64,000 nucleotides of DNA from Thiolinea disciformis DSM 14473 (GTDB lineage: Bacteria; Pseudomonadota; Gammaproteobacteria; Thiotrichales; Thiotrichaceae). The DNA is taken from the NCBI RefSeq assembly GCF_000371925.1, contig NZ_AQVE01000008.1:1-64000 (forward strand). The letters are read 5' to 3'. Below, piece by piece: positions 45,459 through 54,236 of the stretch. Both the position numbers and the translations under genes were made by a program. The notes below the pieces were generated by a model. It was not told the origin of the DNA and made no database searches. It was given only the letters and a program-made list of their open reading frames with translations. Each line of letters starts with the position of its first letter. The stretch's first letter is position 1.

Positions 45459-47042
45459 TCATATCGGTTTAAACATTACTCCAAGTTTACCAGCTAATAC
45501 AATAGCTTCACGAAGCTCAAATTTATGGGTATCTTTGTGTATATGCAAAAATGTAATTTTGATCGAAGCTGTTTGGCCTAACTCCTGTTGAGCATCTAAA
45601 ATATCCTGAAGTACTAGTAATGGTTTTTTATTGTAGGTGAGTACAATATCACCATTGGTTAAACCTATTTTAGATGCCTGAGTACTTTGGCTAGTATCAA
45701 CTACATATAAACCACCCTCTACTCCAAATGCGCTGGCTTGCTCAGTAAAATAGTAGGCAGTATCCAGATATTGTTGAGTAAATTTATCCAAATTTGGAAA
45801 GTGTTTTTTTACATAGTCTAGGGTACTTTTGGCTTTGTTAGTTTGTCCTAATTTTCTTAGTGTAGCCGCTTTCCAAAATAAATCCTCAGGTTTGTCCTCA
45901 GGTTTAATATCTAATTGTGCTACTAATTCTTTTAGCTCATTTAAACGCTGGTTAAAGCCTTCTTCTCCACTAGTATTGGCATCCTGCTTCTTTTGTATTA
46001 GCTTCTCTAACTCAGTGAGCTTTTGAATTTTGAGTTGATGGAGTATGGCTTTTGTGGGAATTTTTTTTGGTTGTAAAAGTAATAAGGCCGATAATTGGGT
46101 ATTAATATTTTCTTTGGAAAGATTCAAATCTGTTAAGGTTTCAAGACCAATATAGTAAGTAAGCTCAGTATAAATTTTTAGGGATTTAATAGTATTTTCA
46201 AGGTTATTTTGATAAAAATCCATTTCCTGAGGATTATTGCTAACTCGATGATTAGCTATTTGTGCTAGGTCACCAAATAAGTTTTCTGTTTTTAACTCTA
46301 TATTTTTTAGCTGGTCGTAAAATTGACGTATGTTTGTTACATCAGTTCCTGTATTAATTAATGTTTGTGTAAGAGCAGTCCCAAAGTCAGACCTTAATGG
46401 ACTACTATTCATGGTTTGTCGCAGTGAGGTTATACTGGTTTGTGCTAAAAGATTGGTGATGCCGTTTTTAAAATATTTTGCTGCTGCGGGAACTATTTCT
46501 TTATTAACTTGATCAAGATTAGTAGATAAATTGTCTTGTCCTAGTGCTTGAGCTATGTAACCTAAACGACTATCTAATGCTAGTAAATTGTTAATAATTT
46601 CATTACCCACAGCTTGTTTAGCCTGTTGAATTTTTTGTTGTTTTTCCTCTGGGGTTTCGCCTTGGTTATAACAACTGATTTGTACATTACCTTTAACATC
46701 ACTCAAGTCGCCACTACAATTTCCCTTAATATTATTTGTAGTGCTCATAAAAATAAATGAAATTACTATTCCTGTGACTACCAATGCTCCGATCAAGCCT
46801 ACTTTCATAGTACTAGTCATACCTTGGTATGGTAAATGTTTTGACGTTTGCCCATCATGTGAAAGGGCGGAGATATGGTGCATTCCCTGAATTTCCGCCT
46901 CAGTCTCTTTGATCAAATGTTCAAGTTGAAACTTACGTGTCGCATCGGTTTCCAGATCGTATTGCTTATACAACTTAGCTAACTTTTGTGTAAGCATCGT
47001 CAAGCGTTGTTGCTGGATATCAGGAGTAGGAGTGTGTGCCAT
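45459..47042 (-). CDS. Membrane protein with EAD-like N-terminus and C-terminal PDZ domain
   Basis: A 527-residue protein of unknown function. Residues 1-55 are a charged helical segment (LAKLYKQYDLETDATRKFQL) that recalls effector-associated domains of bacterial conflict and signalling proteins. One transmembrane helix follows at about 79-101 (KVGLIGALVVTGIVISFIFM), then a short Gly/Asn-rich stretch with two cysteines, a long helical region with a TPR-like part (DLFWKAATLRKLGQTNKAKS), and a PDZ domain (about 445-527; FGVEGGLYVVDTSQ, KIGLTNGDIVLTYNKK). There is no protease domain. The gene is clearly more AT-rich than its neighbours, suggesting transfer. Its partner is unknown. Confidence 0.65.
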   Translation of the reverse strand: MAHTPTPDIQQQRLTMLTQKLAKLYKQYDLETDATRKFQLEHLIKETEAEIQGMHHISALSHDGQTSKHLPYQGMTSTMKVGLIGALVVTGIVISFIFMSTTNNIKGNCSGDLSDVKGNVQISCYNQGETPEEKQQKIQQAKQAVGNEIINNLLALDSRLGYIAQALGQDNLSTNLDQVNKEIVPAAAKYFKNGITNLLAQTSITSLRQTMNSSPLRSDFGTALTQTLINTGTDVTNIRQFYDQLKNIELKTENLFGDLAQIANHRVSNNPQEMDFYQNNLENTIKSLKIYTELTYYIGLETLTDLNLSKENINTQLSALLLLQPKKIPTKAILHQLKIQKLTELEKLIQKKQDANTSGEEGFNQRLNELKELVAQLDIKPEDKPEDLFWKAATLRKLGQTNKAKSTLDYVKKHFPNLDKFTQQYLDTAYYFTEQASAFGVEGGLYVVDTSQSTQASKIGLTNGDIVLTYNKKPLLVLQDILDAQQELGQTASIKITFLHIHKDTHKFELREAIVLAGKLGVMFKPI

Positions 47043-47194
47043 GAATAGCCCTCACCATATTGGGTTAATACCAGTATAACGTAAGGGCTAAAGGCAGAGA
47101 AACGTTTATAAACGGTAGGTTAAATGAAAAAGCACCAACAATTAGCACCTTGGTGTAGTACTTTTAGGCTTAATTATAGAAAACCAGTACCCAA

Positions 47195-47415
47195 AATAAT
47201 CAAAGAGGTAGTGCAACTAATTCCTCCACCGACAGCCCGATTCGTCGTCGGTGCGCCTTAGCTTGTGCTCATTTGTATTTAATAGGATTGAGATCCGGAG
47301 TAAGGTGGCAGAAACAAGATTGATCGTATGTCTTGCCGCTCAGGGAAGTTGTTTGAAAGAATCATACCTGTTTTCGCAAGACCCGTTCTAAAAAAACAAT
47401 CGACCAAGTAGTCTT
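47195..47415 (-). pseudogene. IS630-family transposase relic
   Basis: On the minus strand, shifted frames together recover the C-terminal DDE region of an IS630-type transposase: LAKTGMILSNNFPERQDIRS, then SILFLPPYS, a frameshift, DLNPIKYK, a stop, and AQAKAHRRRIGLSVEEL. The usual motif is LLFLPPYSPDLNPIE. No intact N-terminal part or terminal repeats were seen. The rest of the gap 47043-47577 shows nothing else recognisable. Confidence 0.75.
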
Positions 47416-47577
47416 TTTGTACCTGACTTTTAAACTGGCTCCTGCCGTAATGCTATTACTATCATCAACGCTCATCCCCATCACCAGAACCCTGAGCGTT
47501 TGTTCTGGTCTACTAAAGTATTTTTATTCAAGGAATCAGGTGAGCGAGTACGTTAAGCAGTTTAAAGCCTATTTTTT

Positions 47578-48807
47578 TTACCGTGCCATACAGGCTTGAT
47601 AACGTTTATTAACAGTTTGAGCGAAAATCTCAGTTGTTAAAATGCGTGAAGTTTTCTCGCTACTCAACTGAATTTTCGGGAGTTTTGCATAATTCGATTT
47701 TTTCCCAGTACGGCTTTGATAGGTTTGTTGCAGCGCTCTATAAGTTTTGGTGTCATTAAAATCCAACTGTTTTTCATGACGCAGGTCACGACGAATTTGA
47801 TAGTCACTTAAACCTAATGCTAAATTTTTGGACAATTCTCTAAGCGCCTGCTCAGTGGCGCTCGCTGTCATAGACACTTCACCATTATCTTTATAAATCA
47901 ATAAGTCACCGTCGTTTGTTAATTTTTTGCTAGATAAATTAGCAATAATCTCTTGAAAAGCGGCATTTCGACAACTATAGCGGCCTGCATTAAAGTCTGC
48001 AAAACGGTAAATTTTTTTATCATAGCCAGTTTCATAAGCGAGCAATAAACGCGTACCGTAATAGAGACCACCGGCTCGAGTGTATAATGTATCGCGTAAT
48101 TCATATAAATCTGCCAAGCTCAGAAATTTACGACCCCGTTCGATTTCAACTTGCTTAGCATAGCTAACGGCAACCTGCATTGAGCCTATGGTGTCAATAT
48201 CATTATTACTTTCGATAAAGTCATAGGCAAAACGATTATCAAGTAACATATTTAATTTATATTTTTTAGCGTATTGCTCTAAACCCGTGATCAACTGCCG
48301 ATAGGCTAAATCTAAATCACGCTCTGTTTTGGCATTGCGAATTTTTTTTAAAAAGCTACTGGCTGGATCGGGAAAGCGCTCAAGAAATAGAATTGCGCCT
48401 TCGCCCACTAAAGGATAATTATGCAGTTTTTTAATGACAGCCTGTTCGGCAATCTTACCAAGATTAGGAATAGTAGGGTTAGCGACGAAACCGGATTCTT
48501 GATCAACAATAGCAATAACAGCACAGACATTTTCGCGGCTTTGTGCTAATTGATTTTGTTTTAAGGCATTTAACAAATCATTGGCCCAGCCTTTTGCATC
48601 GCGCATAGTAGGCTCAGCGGCTTGAATCAGTTTAGCCGTTTCATGAAGGCTCATCGCGGGAGCTGTGGCTACAGGGGCGTTAGGACTAGCACTTGTCGTC
48701 AGTTTTTGTTTGATACTAGGGTAGGCAATGAATGCAGCAGCCACCACTAACAAAGCGAGCAACCATTTTAATAAGCTGTTGAATTGATCAGCCAACCAAT
48801 CAAGCAT
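47578..48807 (-). CDS. DUF1615-family exported protein
   Basis: A 409-residue protein with an N-terminal membrane anchor (about 13-31, LLKWLLALLVVAAAFIAYPS) and a large periplasmic region. NVCAVIAIVDQESGFVANP near residue 93 resembles the catalytic-Glu segment of lysozyme/lytic-transglycosylase-like folds, and QVEIERGRKFLSLADLYELR with RFADFNAGRYSCRNAAFQ matches DUF1615. A peptidoglycan role is inferred, not shown. Most relatives I know of are lipoproteins; this one has a transmembrane start instead. It has lower GC than the metabolic genes and sits beside an IS relic. Confidence 0.7.
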   Translation of the reverse strand: MLDWLADQFNSLLKWLLALLVVAAAFIAYPSIKQKLTTSASPNAPVATAPAMSLHETAKLIQAAEPTMRDAKGWANDLLNALKQNQLAQSRENVCAVIAIVDQESGFVANPTIPNLGKIAEQAVIKKLHNYPLVGEGAILFLERFPDPASSFLKKIRNAKTERDLDLAYRQLITGLEQYAKKYKLNMLLDNRFAYDFIESNNDIDTIGSMQVAVSYAKQVEIERGRKFLSLADLYELRDTLYTRAGGLYYGTRLLLAYETGYDKKIYRFADFNAGRYSCRNAAFQEIIANLSSKKLTNDGDLLIYKDNGEVSMTASATEQALRELSKNLALGLSDYQIRRDLRHEKQLDFNDTKTYRALQQTYQSRTGKKSNYAKLPKIQLSSEKTSRILTTEIFAQTVNKRYQACMAR

Positions 48808-49043
48808 ACCTGCACATCCTCAGCCCTTTTTAAATTAGAATGGTGCATAGTGTAGGGTCACAGCGAAAACCTGTCCAAATTTTAAAAAGTTATTCAAAGA
48901 TTAGAGGATCAAATGCTTGAACATTAAACGATATCAGGCCGAAAAATCTGAAAGCGATGCACAGCATAACAACAGGTTTTTCAGAGTTTTACTGATGCCA
49001 ATAAGAGCTGCGCAGTAACGGATTCGCTTTGAGCGGGTACTTT

Positions 49044-49823
49044 TTAACAATCCTTAAATACAGCAGGTCGCTTTTCTAAAAAGGCTTGCATACCTTCCTT
49101 TTGATCATGCAGTGCAAATGCAGCGTGCAAGCTACGGCGTTCAAATAAAATGCCTTCCTGTAAAGGAGATTCAAATGCGCGATTTACGCTTTCTTTCATC
49201 ATCATCAAGATCGGCTGGGAATAGGAAGCAATGGTTTGTGCTATTTTCAAGGTTTCTTCTAGCAATTGTGCCGTCGGGAAAATGCGTGCTACTAAACCGG
49301 AACGTTCGGCCTCTTGCGCATCCATACTGCGCGCCGTTAAACACATATCCATCGCTTTAGCTTTACCGATAGAGCGGGGTAAGCGTTGTGTGCCACCTGC
49401 ACCAGGGATAGTGCCAATTTTGACTTCAGGTAAACCAAATTTGGCATTTTCCGCCGCAAAAATGGTGTCGCACATCATCGCTAACTCACAGCCACCCCCT
49501 AAGGCTAGGCCAGATACCGCAGCAATAACGGGTTTTCGAAAAGTCCTTAAGCGTTCCCAATTGCGGCTAATTAAATCCTCTTTATAAGCTTGCTGATAAT
49601 TTAGTTTGGCGATTGTAGAAATATCAGCACCCGCTGCAAATGCTTGTGCTGAGCCTGTAATGACAACGCAATTAATTTGCGCATCTTGCGCACAATCATC
49701 CAAAGCTTCAGTAAGTGCATCCATCAGCGCATCATTCAGTGCATTATAAACGTGGGGACGATTGAGGCGAATCAGTGCCACGCGCTCAAGTTTCTCAAAA
49801 AGAATCGGTGGTTCGTGCTCCAT
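49044..49823 (-). CDS. badK: Cyclohex-1-enecarboxyl-CoA hydratase (BadK) / enoyl-CoA hydratase
   Basis: A 259-residue crotonase-fold hydratase. The oxyanion hole is formed by AFAAGADISTI and SGLALGGGCELAMMCD; catalytic Glu residues are in GGCELA and the LPEVKIGTIPGAGGTQRLPR segment, both present as in active hydratases. Next to aliA and near aliB, badH and badI, it most likely hydrates cyclohex-1-enecarboxyl-CoA to the 2-hydroxy compound. A general enoyl-CoA hydratase is the fallback. It lies 8 bp after aliA on the same strand. Confidence 0.82.
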   Translation of the reverse strand: MEHEPPILFEKLERVALIRLNRPHVYNALNDALMDALTEALDDCAQDAQINCVVITGSAQAFAAGADISTIAKLNYQQAYKEDLISRNWERLRTFRKPVIAAVSGLALGGGCELAMMCDTIFAAENAKFGLPEVKIGTIPGAGGTQRLPRSIGKAKAMDMCLTARSMDAQEAERSGLVARIFPTAQLLEETLKIAQTIASYSQPILMMMKESVNRAFESPLQEGILFERRSLHAAFALHDQKEGMQAFLEKRPAVFKDC

Positions 49824-49831
49824 GTTTTCCC

Positions 49832-51457
49832 TTACTCTGTTGTGTAGTTTTTGGCAATATCGCGCAATTTGAATTTTTGCAATTTACCGCTGGGTGTCAT
49901 CGGGAGTTGCGGCAGAATTTCTAGGCGCTCGGGAATATATTGCTTGGTGATTTGCAAGCTATTCAGGTAGTTACTCATTTCTTCAAAGCTGAATTGCTGT
50001 TTGGGCTTGAGTGAAACAAAGGCACACACACGTTCGCCATAGCGTCGATCAGGAAAGCCGACTACTGCAACTGTGGCAATAGCAGGGTGCTTATACAGTA
50101 GATTTTCAATTTCCGTTACGGGAATATTTTCACCGCCACGAATCACCACATCTTTACTGCGGCCTACAATACGAATAAAACCTTCAGCATCCATAAAAGC
50201 TTGATCGCCAGTATCAAACCAACCTTGTTCATCAGTACTATTCAGTTCAGGCCGCTTCAGATAGCCTGCGAACATGGATGCGCCACGCACACGTAATGAG
50301 CCCACTTCACCCAAGGGCACGGGATTATTTGTGCTGTCGACCACGATAACTTCCATGCCGGGTAGGGGGCGACCATCGGAATTACCCGAGCGTTCTAAAG
50401 CGCGTGCGGGGTCAGTTACTGTGACAGCGCCATTTTCAGTCATACCCCATGCTGAGCTAATGCGCAAATCCATTAAGCGGTAGGCACGCTCGATCACAAT
50501 AGGAGGGATGGGAGCACCTGCACAGTTAAATTTCTTAAAACTAGGGGCAGGTGCTACACCTTGTTCAACCGCTTGACATAAGTCGGCCACAAAGGTGGCA
50601 GAAGCCATACTAAATGTTACACCTTCGTTGCGTGCAATAGCTAAGGCTTGTTGTGGATCCCAAACATCTTGCAATACCGTGGTGGTATTCAAAATCAAAG
50701 GCAGGCTAGCCAAATAGCCATAACCGGTTAGGTGTGCTAAAGGAGATGCTCCCAAAATTACTTCCTCACCACTCAGCTCCATGCGTTCAGCATAGGCATA
50801 TAAATTGGAGAAAAGCGTGTTGGAAGTGTGCATGACACCTTTCGGTTCACCGGTTGTTCCCGAGGTATACATCAAGAGCATAACATCGTCAGGCTGGATC
50901 GGTGTGAAGGGGGTGGCTGGCATATCATCGCGTAACAGTTTTTGCTCAAAACTATCGTCGCCTTCACCGTCCACAATAATCAAATGTTGCAAATGCGGAA
51001 GGTCGGGCAACATACTGCGCGCCATGCTTTCATAGTCAAAACCACGATATAGCTTGGGGATCACGAAAACTTTAGATTCACCAAAATTCAGCATAAAGCG
51101 CAATTCATGCTGACGGAAAATCGGCATCACTGGGTTTGCAACCGCTCCAATCCGTGCACAAGCCAATTGTAAGACAATAAACTCCCACCAATTCGGCAAT
51201 TGAAAAGTCACTACATCACTACTGCCCACGCCCAAAGCCACTAACGAGCGCGCCACTTTTTCTACCCGATTGTCTAACTCACGATAACTCAGGCGGGTAG
51301 GTGTCGTTTGCCCACTGCGATAGGCCACCACGGCTGTTTTATCGGGGCAATGCTCTAAAGCCTGTTGGAGATGTAAATTGATCGTTTCATCACGCCACAA
51401 ACCCGCTGCTTTCATGGTTTGTAGGCGTGCGGCTAACAGTACAGGATCAAAATGCAT
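49832..51457 (-). CDS. aliA: Cyclohexanecarboxylate-CoA ligase (AliA-like)
   Basis: A 541-residue AMP-forming ligase activating cyclohexanecarboxylate. The start MHFDPVLLAARLQTMKAAGLW is characteristic of the AliA group. LLMYTSGTTGEPKGVMH near residue 185, SSAWGMTENGAV near 327, GWFDTGDQAFMDAEGFI and GRSKDVVIRGGENIP near 420-440, and the catalytic Lys in TPSGKLQKF are intact. ATG 51457 follows GGAGGAGCT; the frame is open 87 bp further upstream into the promoter region and is not used. It is divergent from aliB. Confidence 0.87.
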   Translation of the reverse strand: MHFDPVLLAARLQTMKAAGLWRDETINLHLQQALEHCPDKTAVVAYRSGQTTPTRLSYRELDNRVEKVARSLVALGVGSSDVVTFQLPNWWEFIVLQLACARIGAVANPVMPIFRQHELRFMLNFGESKVFVIPKLYRGFDYESMARSMLPDLPHLQHLIIVDGEGDDSFEQKLLRDDMPATPFTPIQPDDVMLLMYTSGTTGEPKGVMHTSNTLFSNLYAYAERMELSGEEVILGASPLAHLTGYGYLASLPLILNTTTVLQDVWDPQQALAIARNEGVTFSMASATFVADLCQAVEQGVAPAPSFKKFNCAGAPIPPIVIERAYRLMDLRISSAWGMTENGAVTVTDPARALERSGNSDGRPLPGMEVIVVDSTNNPVPLGEVGSLRVRGASMFAGYLKRPELNSTDEQGWFDTGDQAFMDAEGFIRIVGRSKDVVIRGGENIPVTEIENLLYKHPAIATVAVVGFPDRRYGERVCAFVSLKPKQQFSFEEMSNYLNSLQITKQYIPERLEILPQLPMTPSGKLQKFKLRDIAKNYTTE

Positions 51458-51539
51458 AGCTCCTCCTTCTATGGCACTACAATGACCAGTTAATAGCAAA
51501 ATTGTGATGCTAATTAGCTTAGGAAAGTGTCGTATAAAA

Positions 51540-51557
51540 GTCAATATATTTACATAA
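51540..51557 (-). promoter_or_regulatory. Candidate BadR operator, aliA side
   Basis: GTCAATATATTTACATAA is the exact reverse complement of 51634-51651, 76 bp away in the same divergent promoter. It lies about 85 bp before the aliA start. The inner 16 bp (TGTCAATATATTTACA-like) are themselves nearly palindromic, as MarR-family sites usually are. Confidence 0.65.
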
Positions 51558-51633
51558 AATTAGTGGAGAATAAGCATTTTTTGAAAATTTTTTAGGACTT
51601 TTTAAGTTTTACCCCAATAGCTTGAATTGTTTA

Positions 51634-51651
51634 TTATGTAAATATATTGAC
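51634..51651 (+). promoter_or_regulatory. Candidate BadR operator, aliB side
   Basis: TTATGTAAATATATTGAC, inverted copy of the site at 51540-51557, about 60 bp before the aliB start. TGTAAATATATTGACA within it is a 16-bp imperfect palindrome. Confidence 0.65.
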
Positions 51652-51709
51652 ATTAATCCAAGTTGTTCTCTAAGATTAAGTATATAGCCACTGTGTATGA
51701 GGAGCTGCC

Positions 51710-52858
51710 ATGGATTTCAGTCTCACAGATGAACAACAAGCCTTAATCGAATCGGCTAGTCGTTTTGCGAAAAACCGTCTGGCTCCTTTTTACCGTGAGC
51801 GTGAGAAAGCGCGCTGTATTGAACCGGAATTAATTCGCGAAATGGGCGATCTAGGGTTCTTAGGTGTGGAGTTACCGGAAGCAGTAGGTGGTCTCGGTGT
51901 CGATTGTGTAACCAGTGGTTTATTGTTAGAGCAAATTGCTTATGGTGATTTTAATGTTTCGTATGTCAATCTCCTGACTTCACTCTGCGGACAAATTGTT
52001 GCGCATTATGCAAAGTCTGATCTAGCACTTGAATGGCTAGGCAAAGCGCTACGTGGTGAGGTGGCGATTGCTTTGGCCTTAACAGAACCCAATGCGGGCT
52101 CTGACGCTGCTCAACTCAAGCTTAAAGCACGACGCGAGGGCAAGGATTTCATTCTAAGTGGGGAAAAAACCTCGATTTCTATGGCCACTCAAGCAGGTAT
52201 TGCAGTGGTCTTTGCACGCACGGGCGAAGAATCAGAACGTGCACATGGCATTAGCGCTTTTCTCGTACCGCTCGATGCAGCAGGTATTACGCGCACAGCC
52301 TTTGATGATTTAGGTACTCGCCCTGTTGGACGCGGCTCGATTTTTTTTGATGGTGTACACATCTCACAAGATTTAATGCTAGGGGATGAGGGGCAAGGTT
52401 TCGTACAAGTAATGCAAGGTTTCGACTATAGCCGTGCCTTGATTGGTTTGCAGTGCTTGGGAGTAGCGCGTGCTTCTTTAGACGAGGCATGGCGTTATAG
52501 CCAAGAGCGTGAAGCCTTTGGTAAGCCGATTGGCGATTTTCAAGGGGTTAGCTTTCCATTGGCCGAGTGTGAAACCTATTATGAAGCTTGTCGTAGCTTA
52601 TGTTTACGAACCCTTTGGTTGAAAGACCAGCATTTACCGCATACGGCAGAAGCTGCGATGTGCAAGTGGTGGGCGCCTAAATTAAGCTGCGAAATTATCC
52701 AGCAGTGTCTTTTGACTCACGGTCATGGTGGTTATGGTAGCGACTACCATTTTGGGCAGCGCTATCGTGATGTATTAGGCTTACAGATTGGTGATGGAAT
52801 GGCAAATATCATGAAAATGATTATTGCGCGCCAAATGAAAAAACGTTTTGCGGTCTAA
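51710..52858 (+). CDS. aliB: Cyclohexanecarboxyl-CoA dehydrogenase (AliB-like)
   Basis: A 382-residue FAD acyl-CoA dehydrogenase. ALTEPNAGSDAAQLKLKA near residue 128 (substrate/flavin contact), AFGKPIGDFQGVSFPLAE near 270, and HGHGGYGSDYHFGQRYRDV near 336 are the usual family blocks. Where most relatives have Y-E-G-T with the catalytic Glu, this protein reads I-G-D-G with Asp362. Helix G (FDYSRALI) has no Glu that would replace it as in isovaleryl-CoA dehydrogenase. It probably makes cyclohex-1-enecarboxyl-CoA and passes electrons to ETF. The ATG follows GAGGAGC. Confidence 0.83.
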   Translation: MDFSLTDEQQALIESASRFAKNRLAPFYREREKARCIEPELIREMGDLGFLGVELPEAVGGLGVDCVTSGLLLEQIAYGDFNVSYVNLLTSLCGQIVAHYAKSDLALEWLGKALRGEVAIALALTEPNAGSDAAQLKLKARREGKDFILSGEKTSISMATQAGIAVVFARTGEESERAHGISAFLVPLDAAGITRTAFDDLGTRPVGRGSIFFDGVHISQDLMLGDEGQGFVQVMQGFDYSRALIGLQCLGVARASLDEAWRYSQEREAFGKPIGDFQGVSFPLAECETYYEACRSLCLRTLWLKDQHLPHTAEAAMCKWWAPKLSCEIIQQCLLTHGHGGYGSDYHFGQRYRDVLGLQIGDGMANIMKMIIARQMKKRFAV

Positions 52859-52872
52859 GTGCCATGCTTAGG

Positions 52873-53343
52873 CTAAAGCTGCGACATGTTTTTTTGCAAG
52901 CGATTGATATAATGGATAAATTCAATCCGATCATCAAACGACATGCCTTGCAAAGCCCCATTGTAAAAAGCACGAATGGGATCAGCGAGTTTCAACCACA
53001 ATGCTTCACCCGCAACTGTCAAACGTACTTTTCGGGCACGCCGATCTGCTTCATCAGTAGCGCGCTCCACAAAACCATCACGTTCCAAGCGATCCAAAAC
53101 CCCTGTGAGGTTTTGACGGCTGACCAGCAAATATTTCGACAAATCCCCCACACTCATACCTTGTTTGGCCTGAGGGCGAGACAAAGCACCCAACACCGAC
53201 CATTGCTGTGTGGTGACTCCCAAGCCTTCCAATGCCTGTGTGCCTTTAGTGTGCAGCGTATTAGCTGCCTGAAAAAAGCGAAAAAACAATCGGTTATTGA
53301 TTTCATCAGCAGTCAAATTTTTTTCAGGCGTCAAGTCTTTCAT
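52873..53343 (-). CDS. badR: MarR-family regulator, probable BadR
   Basis: A 156-residue winged-helix repressor. MSVGDLSKYLLVSRQNLTGVLDRLERDGFVER is the recognition helix and the start of the wing, and DEADRRARKVRLTVAGE is the wing. It lies between aliB and badH, convergent with aliB and divergent from badH. In Rhodopseudomonas palustris a MarR protein, BadR, represses cyclohexanecarboxylate genes until the 2-ketocyclohexanecarboxyl-CoA-type inducer appears; the same role is inferred. In its 83-bp gap to badH are TTAATTAA (53356-53363) and the CGTTT-N6-AAACG inverted repeat (53366-53381), possible operators. Confidence 0.83.
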   Translation of the reverse strand: MKDLTPEKNLTADEINNRLFFRFFQAANTLHTKGTQALEGLGVTTQQWSVLGALSRPQAKQGMSVGDLSKYLLVSRQNLTGVLDRLERDGFVERATDEADRRARKVRLTVAGEALWLKLADPIRAFYNGALQGMSFDDRIEFIHYINRLQKNMSQL

Positions 53344-53426
53344 AGTCTTAATGAATTAATTAAATCGTTTTCATTGAAACGCAACTTAGCCCTAAAAAGC
53401 AATCTTTAGCATGAGGAGGAAATTAT

Positions 53427-54194
53427 ATGCGTGGATTATCGAATAAGGTGGTGCTGGTGACTGGCGGCGGCGGCGGGATTGGCTCCGCTATTTGCCAGCG
53501 TTTTGCAGCGGAAGGCGCAAAAGTCGCTGTTTTTGATATTAATAAGCAAAGTGCTGAGCGCGTAGCGGCGTCGATTCGTGAAAGCCAAGGACAAGCTCAG
53601 GCTTTTGAGGTGGATTTGACTAAACAAGAGTCCGTCATCGCAGCGGTAGCGGCCACAGAGCAGCAATTAGGCACGATTGATGTGCTGGTGAACAATGCGG
53701 GTTGGGATAAAGCAGCCCCTTTCTTGAAAACCGATAAGGTGCTTTGGGATCAAATCGTTGCAGTCAATCTCTATGGTGCGCTTTATATGCATCATGCTGT
53801 TCTTTCCGGTATGTCTGCGCGGGGCGCAGGGCGTGTGATTAATATTGCTTCTGATGCAGCACGAGTGGGTTCCTCCGGTGAAGCGGTTTATGCATTCTGT
53901 AAAGGTGGTTTGGTTGCGTTTTCAAAAACCATGGCGCGTGAATTAGCCCGCAAGCAAATTAGTGTGAATGTGGTTTGTCCTGGCCCTACTGATACCGCTT
54001 TGTTCCGCGATTTTGCGGGTGAAGGAGAGCAGGGTGAAAAGCTTAAAACTGCACTCACGAAAGCGATTCCCTTTGGCCGTTTAGGGCAGCCTGACGATGT
54101 ACCCGGAATCGTAGTCTTTTTAGCCAGCGATGAAGCGGCTTTTATTACTGGACAAGTGATTAGTGTGTCAGGTGGCTTGACGATGGCAGGTTAG
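53427..54194 (+). CDS. badH: 2-hydroxycyclohexanecarboxyl-CoA dehydrogenase BadH
   Basis: A 255-residue short-chain dehydrogenase that oxidises 2-hydroxycyclohexanecarboxyl-CoA to the 2-keto compound with NAD+. Cofactor motif TGGGGGIGSAIC is followed by DVLVNNAGWDKAAPF; the catalytic triad is Ser in NIASDAARVGSSGE and Tyr/Lys in VYAFCKGG. SSGEAVYAFCKGGL and the C-terminal ISVSGGLTMAG are as in BadH. The ATG follows AGGAGGAAA. badI follows 42 bp later. Confidence 0.9.
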   Translation: MRGLSNKVVLVTGGGGGIGSAICQRFAAEGAKVAVFDINKQSAERVAASIRESQGQAQAFEVDLTKQESVIAAVAATEQQLGTIDVLVNNAGWDKAAPFLKTDKVLWDQIVAVNLYGALYMHHAVLSGMSARGAGRVINIASDAARVGSSGEAVYAFCKGGLVAFSKTMARELARKQISVNVVCPGPTDTALFRDFAGEGEQGEKLKTALTKAIPFGRLGQPDDVPGIVVFLASDEAAFITGQVISVSGGLTMAG

Positions 54195-54236
54195 TTTGTA
54201 GGTCTTTTTTGAAAACAGTTGTTGGAGGAGTAAGTC

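Noticed and set aside
52864-53409. 181-codon frame opposite the MarR gene
   Set aside because: It is antisense to an intact MarR protein, with atypical composition and no ribosome site.
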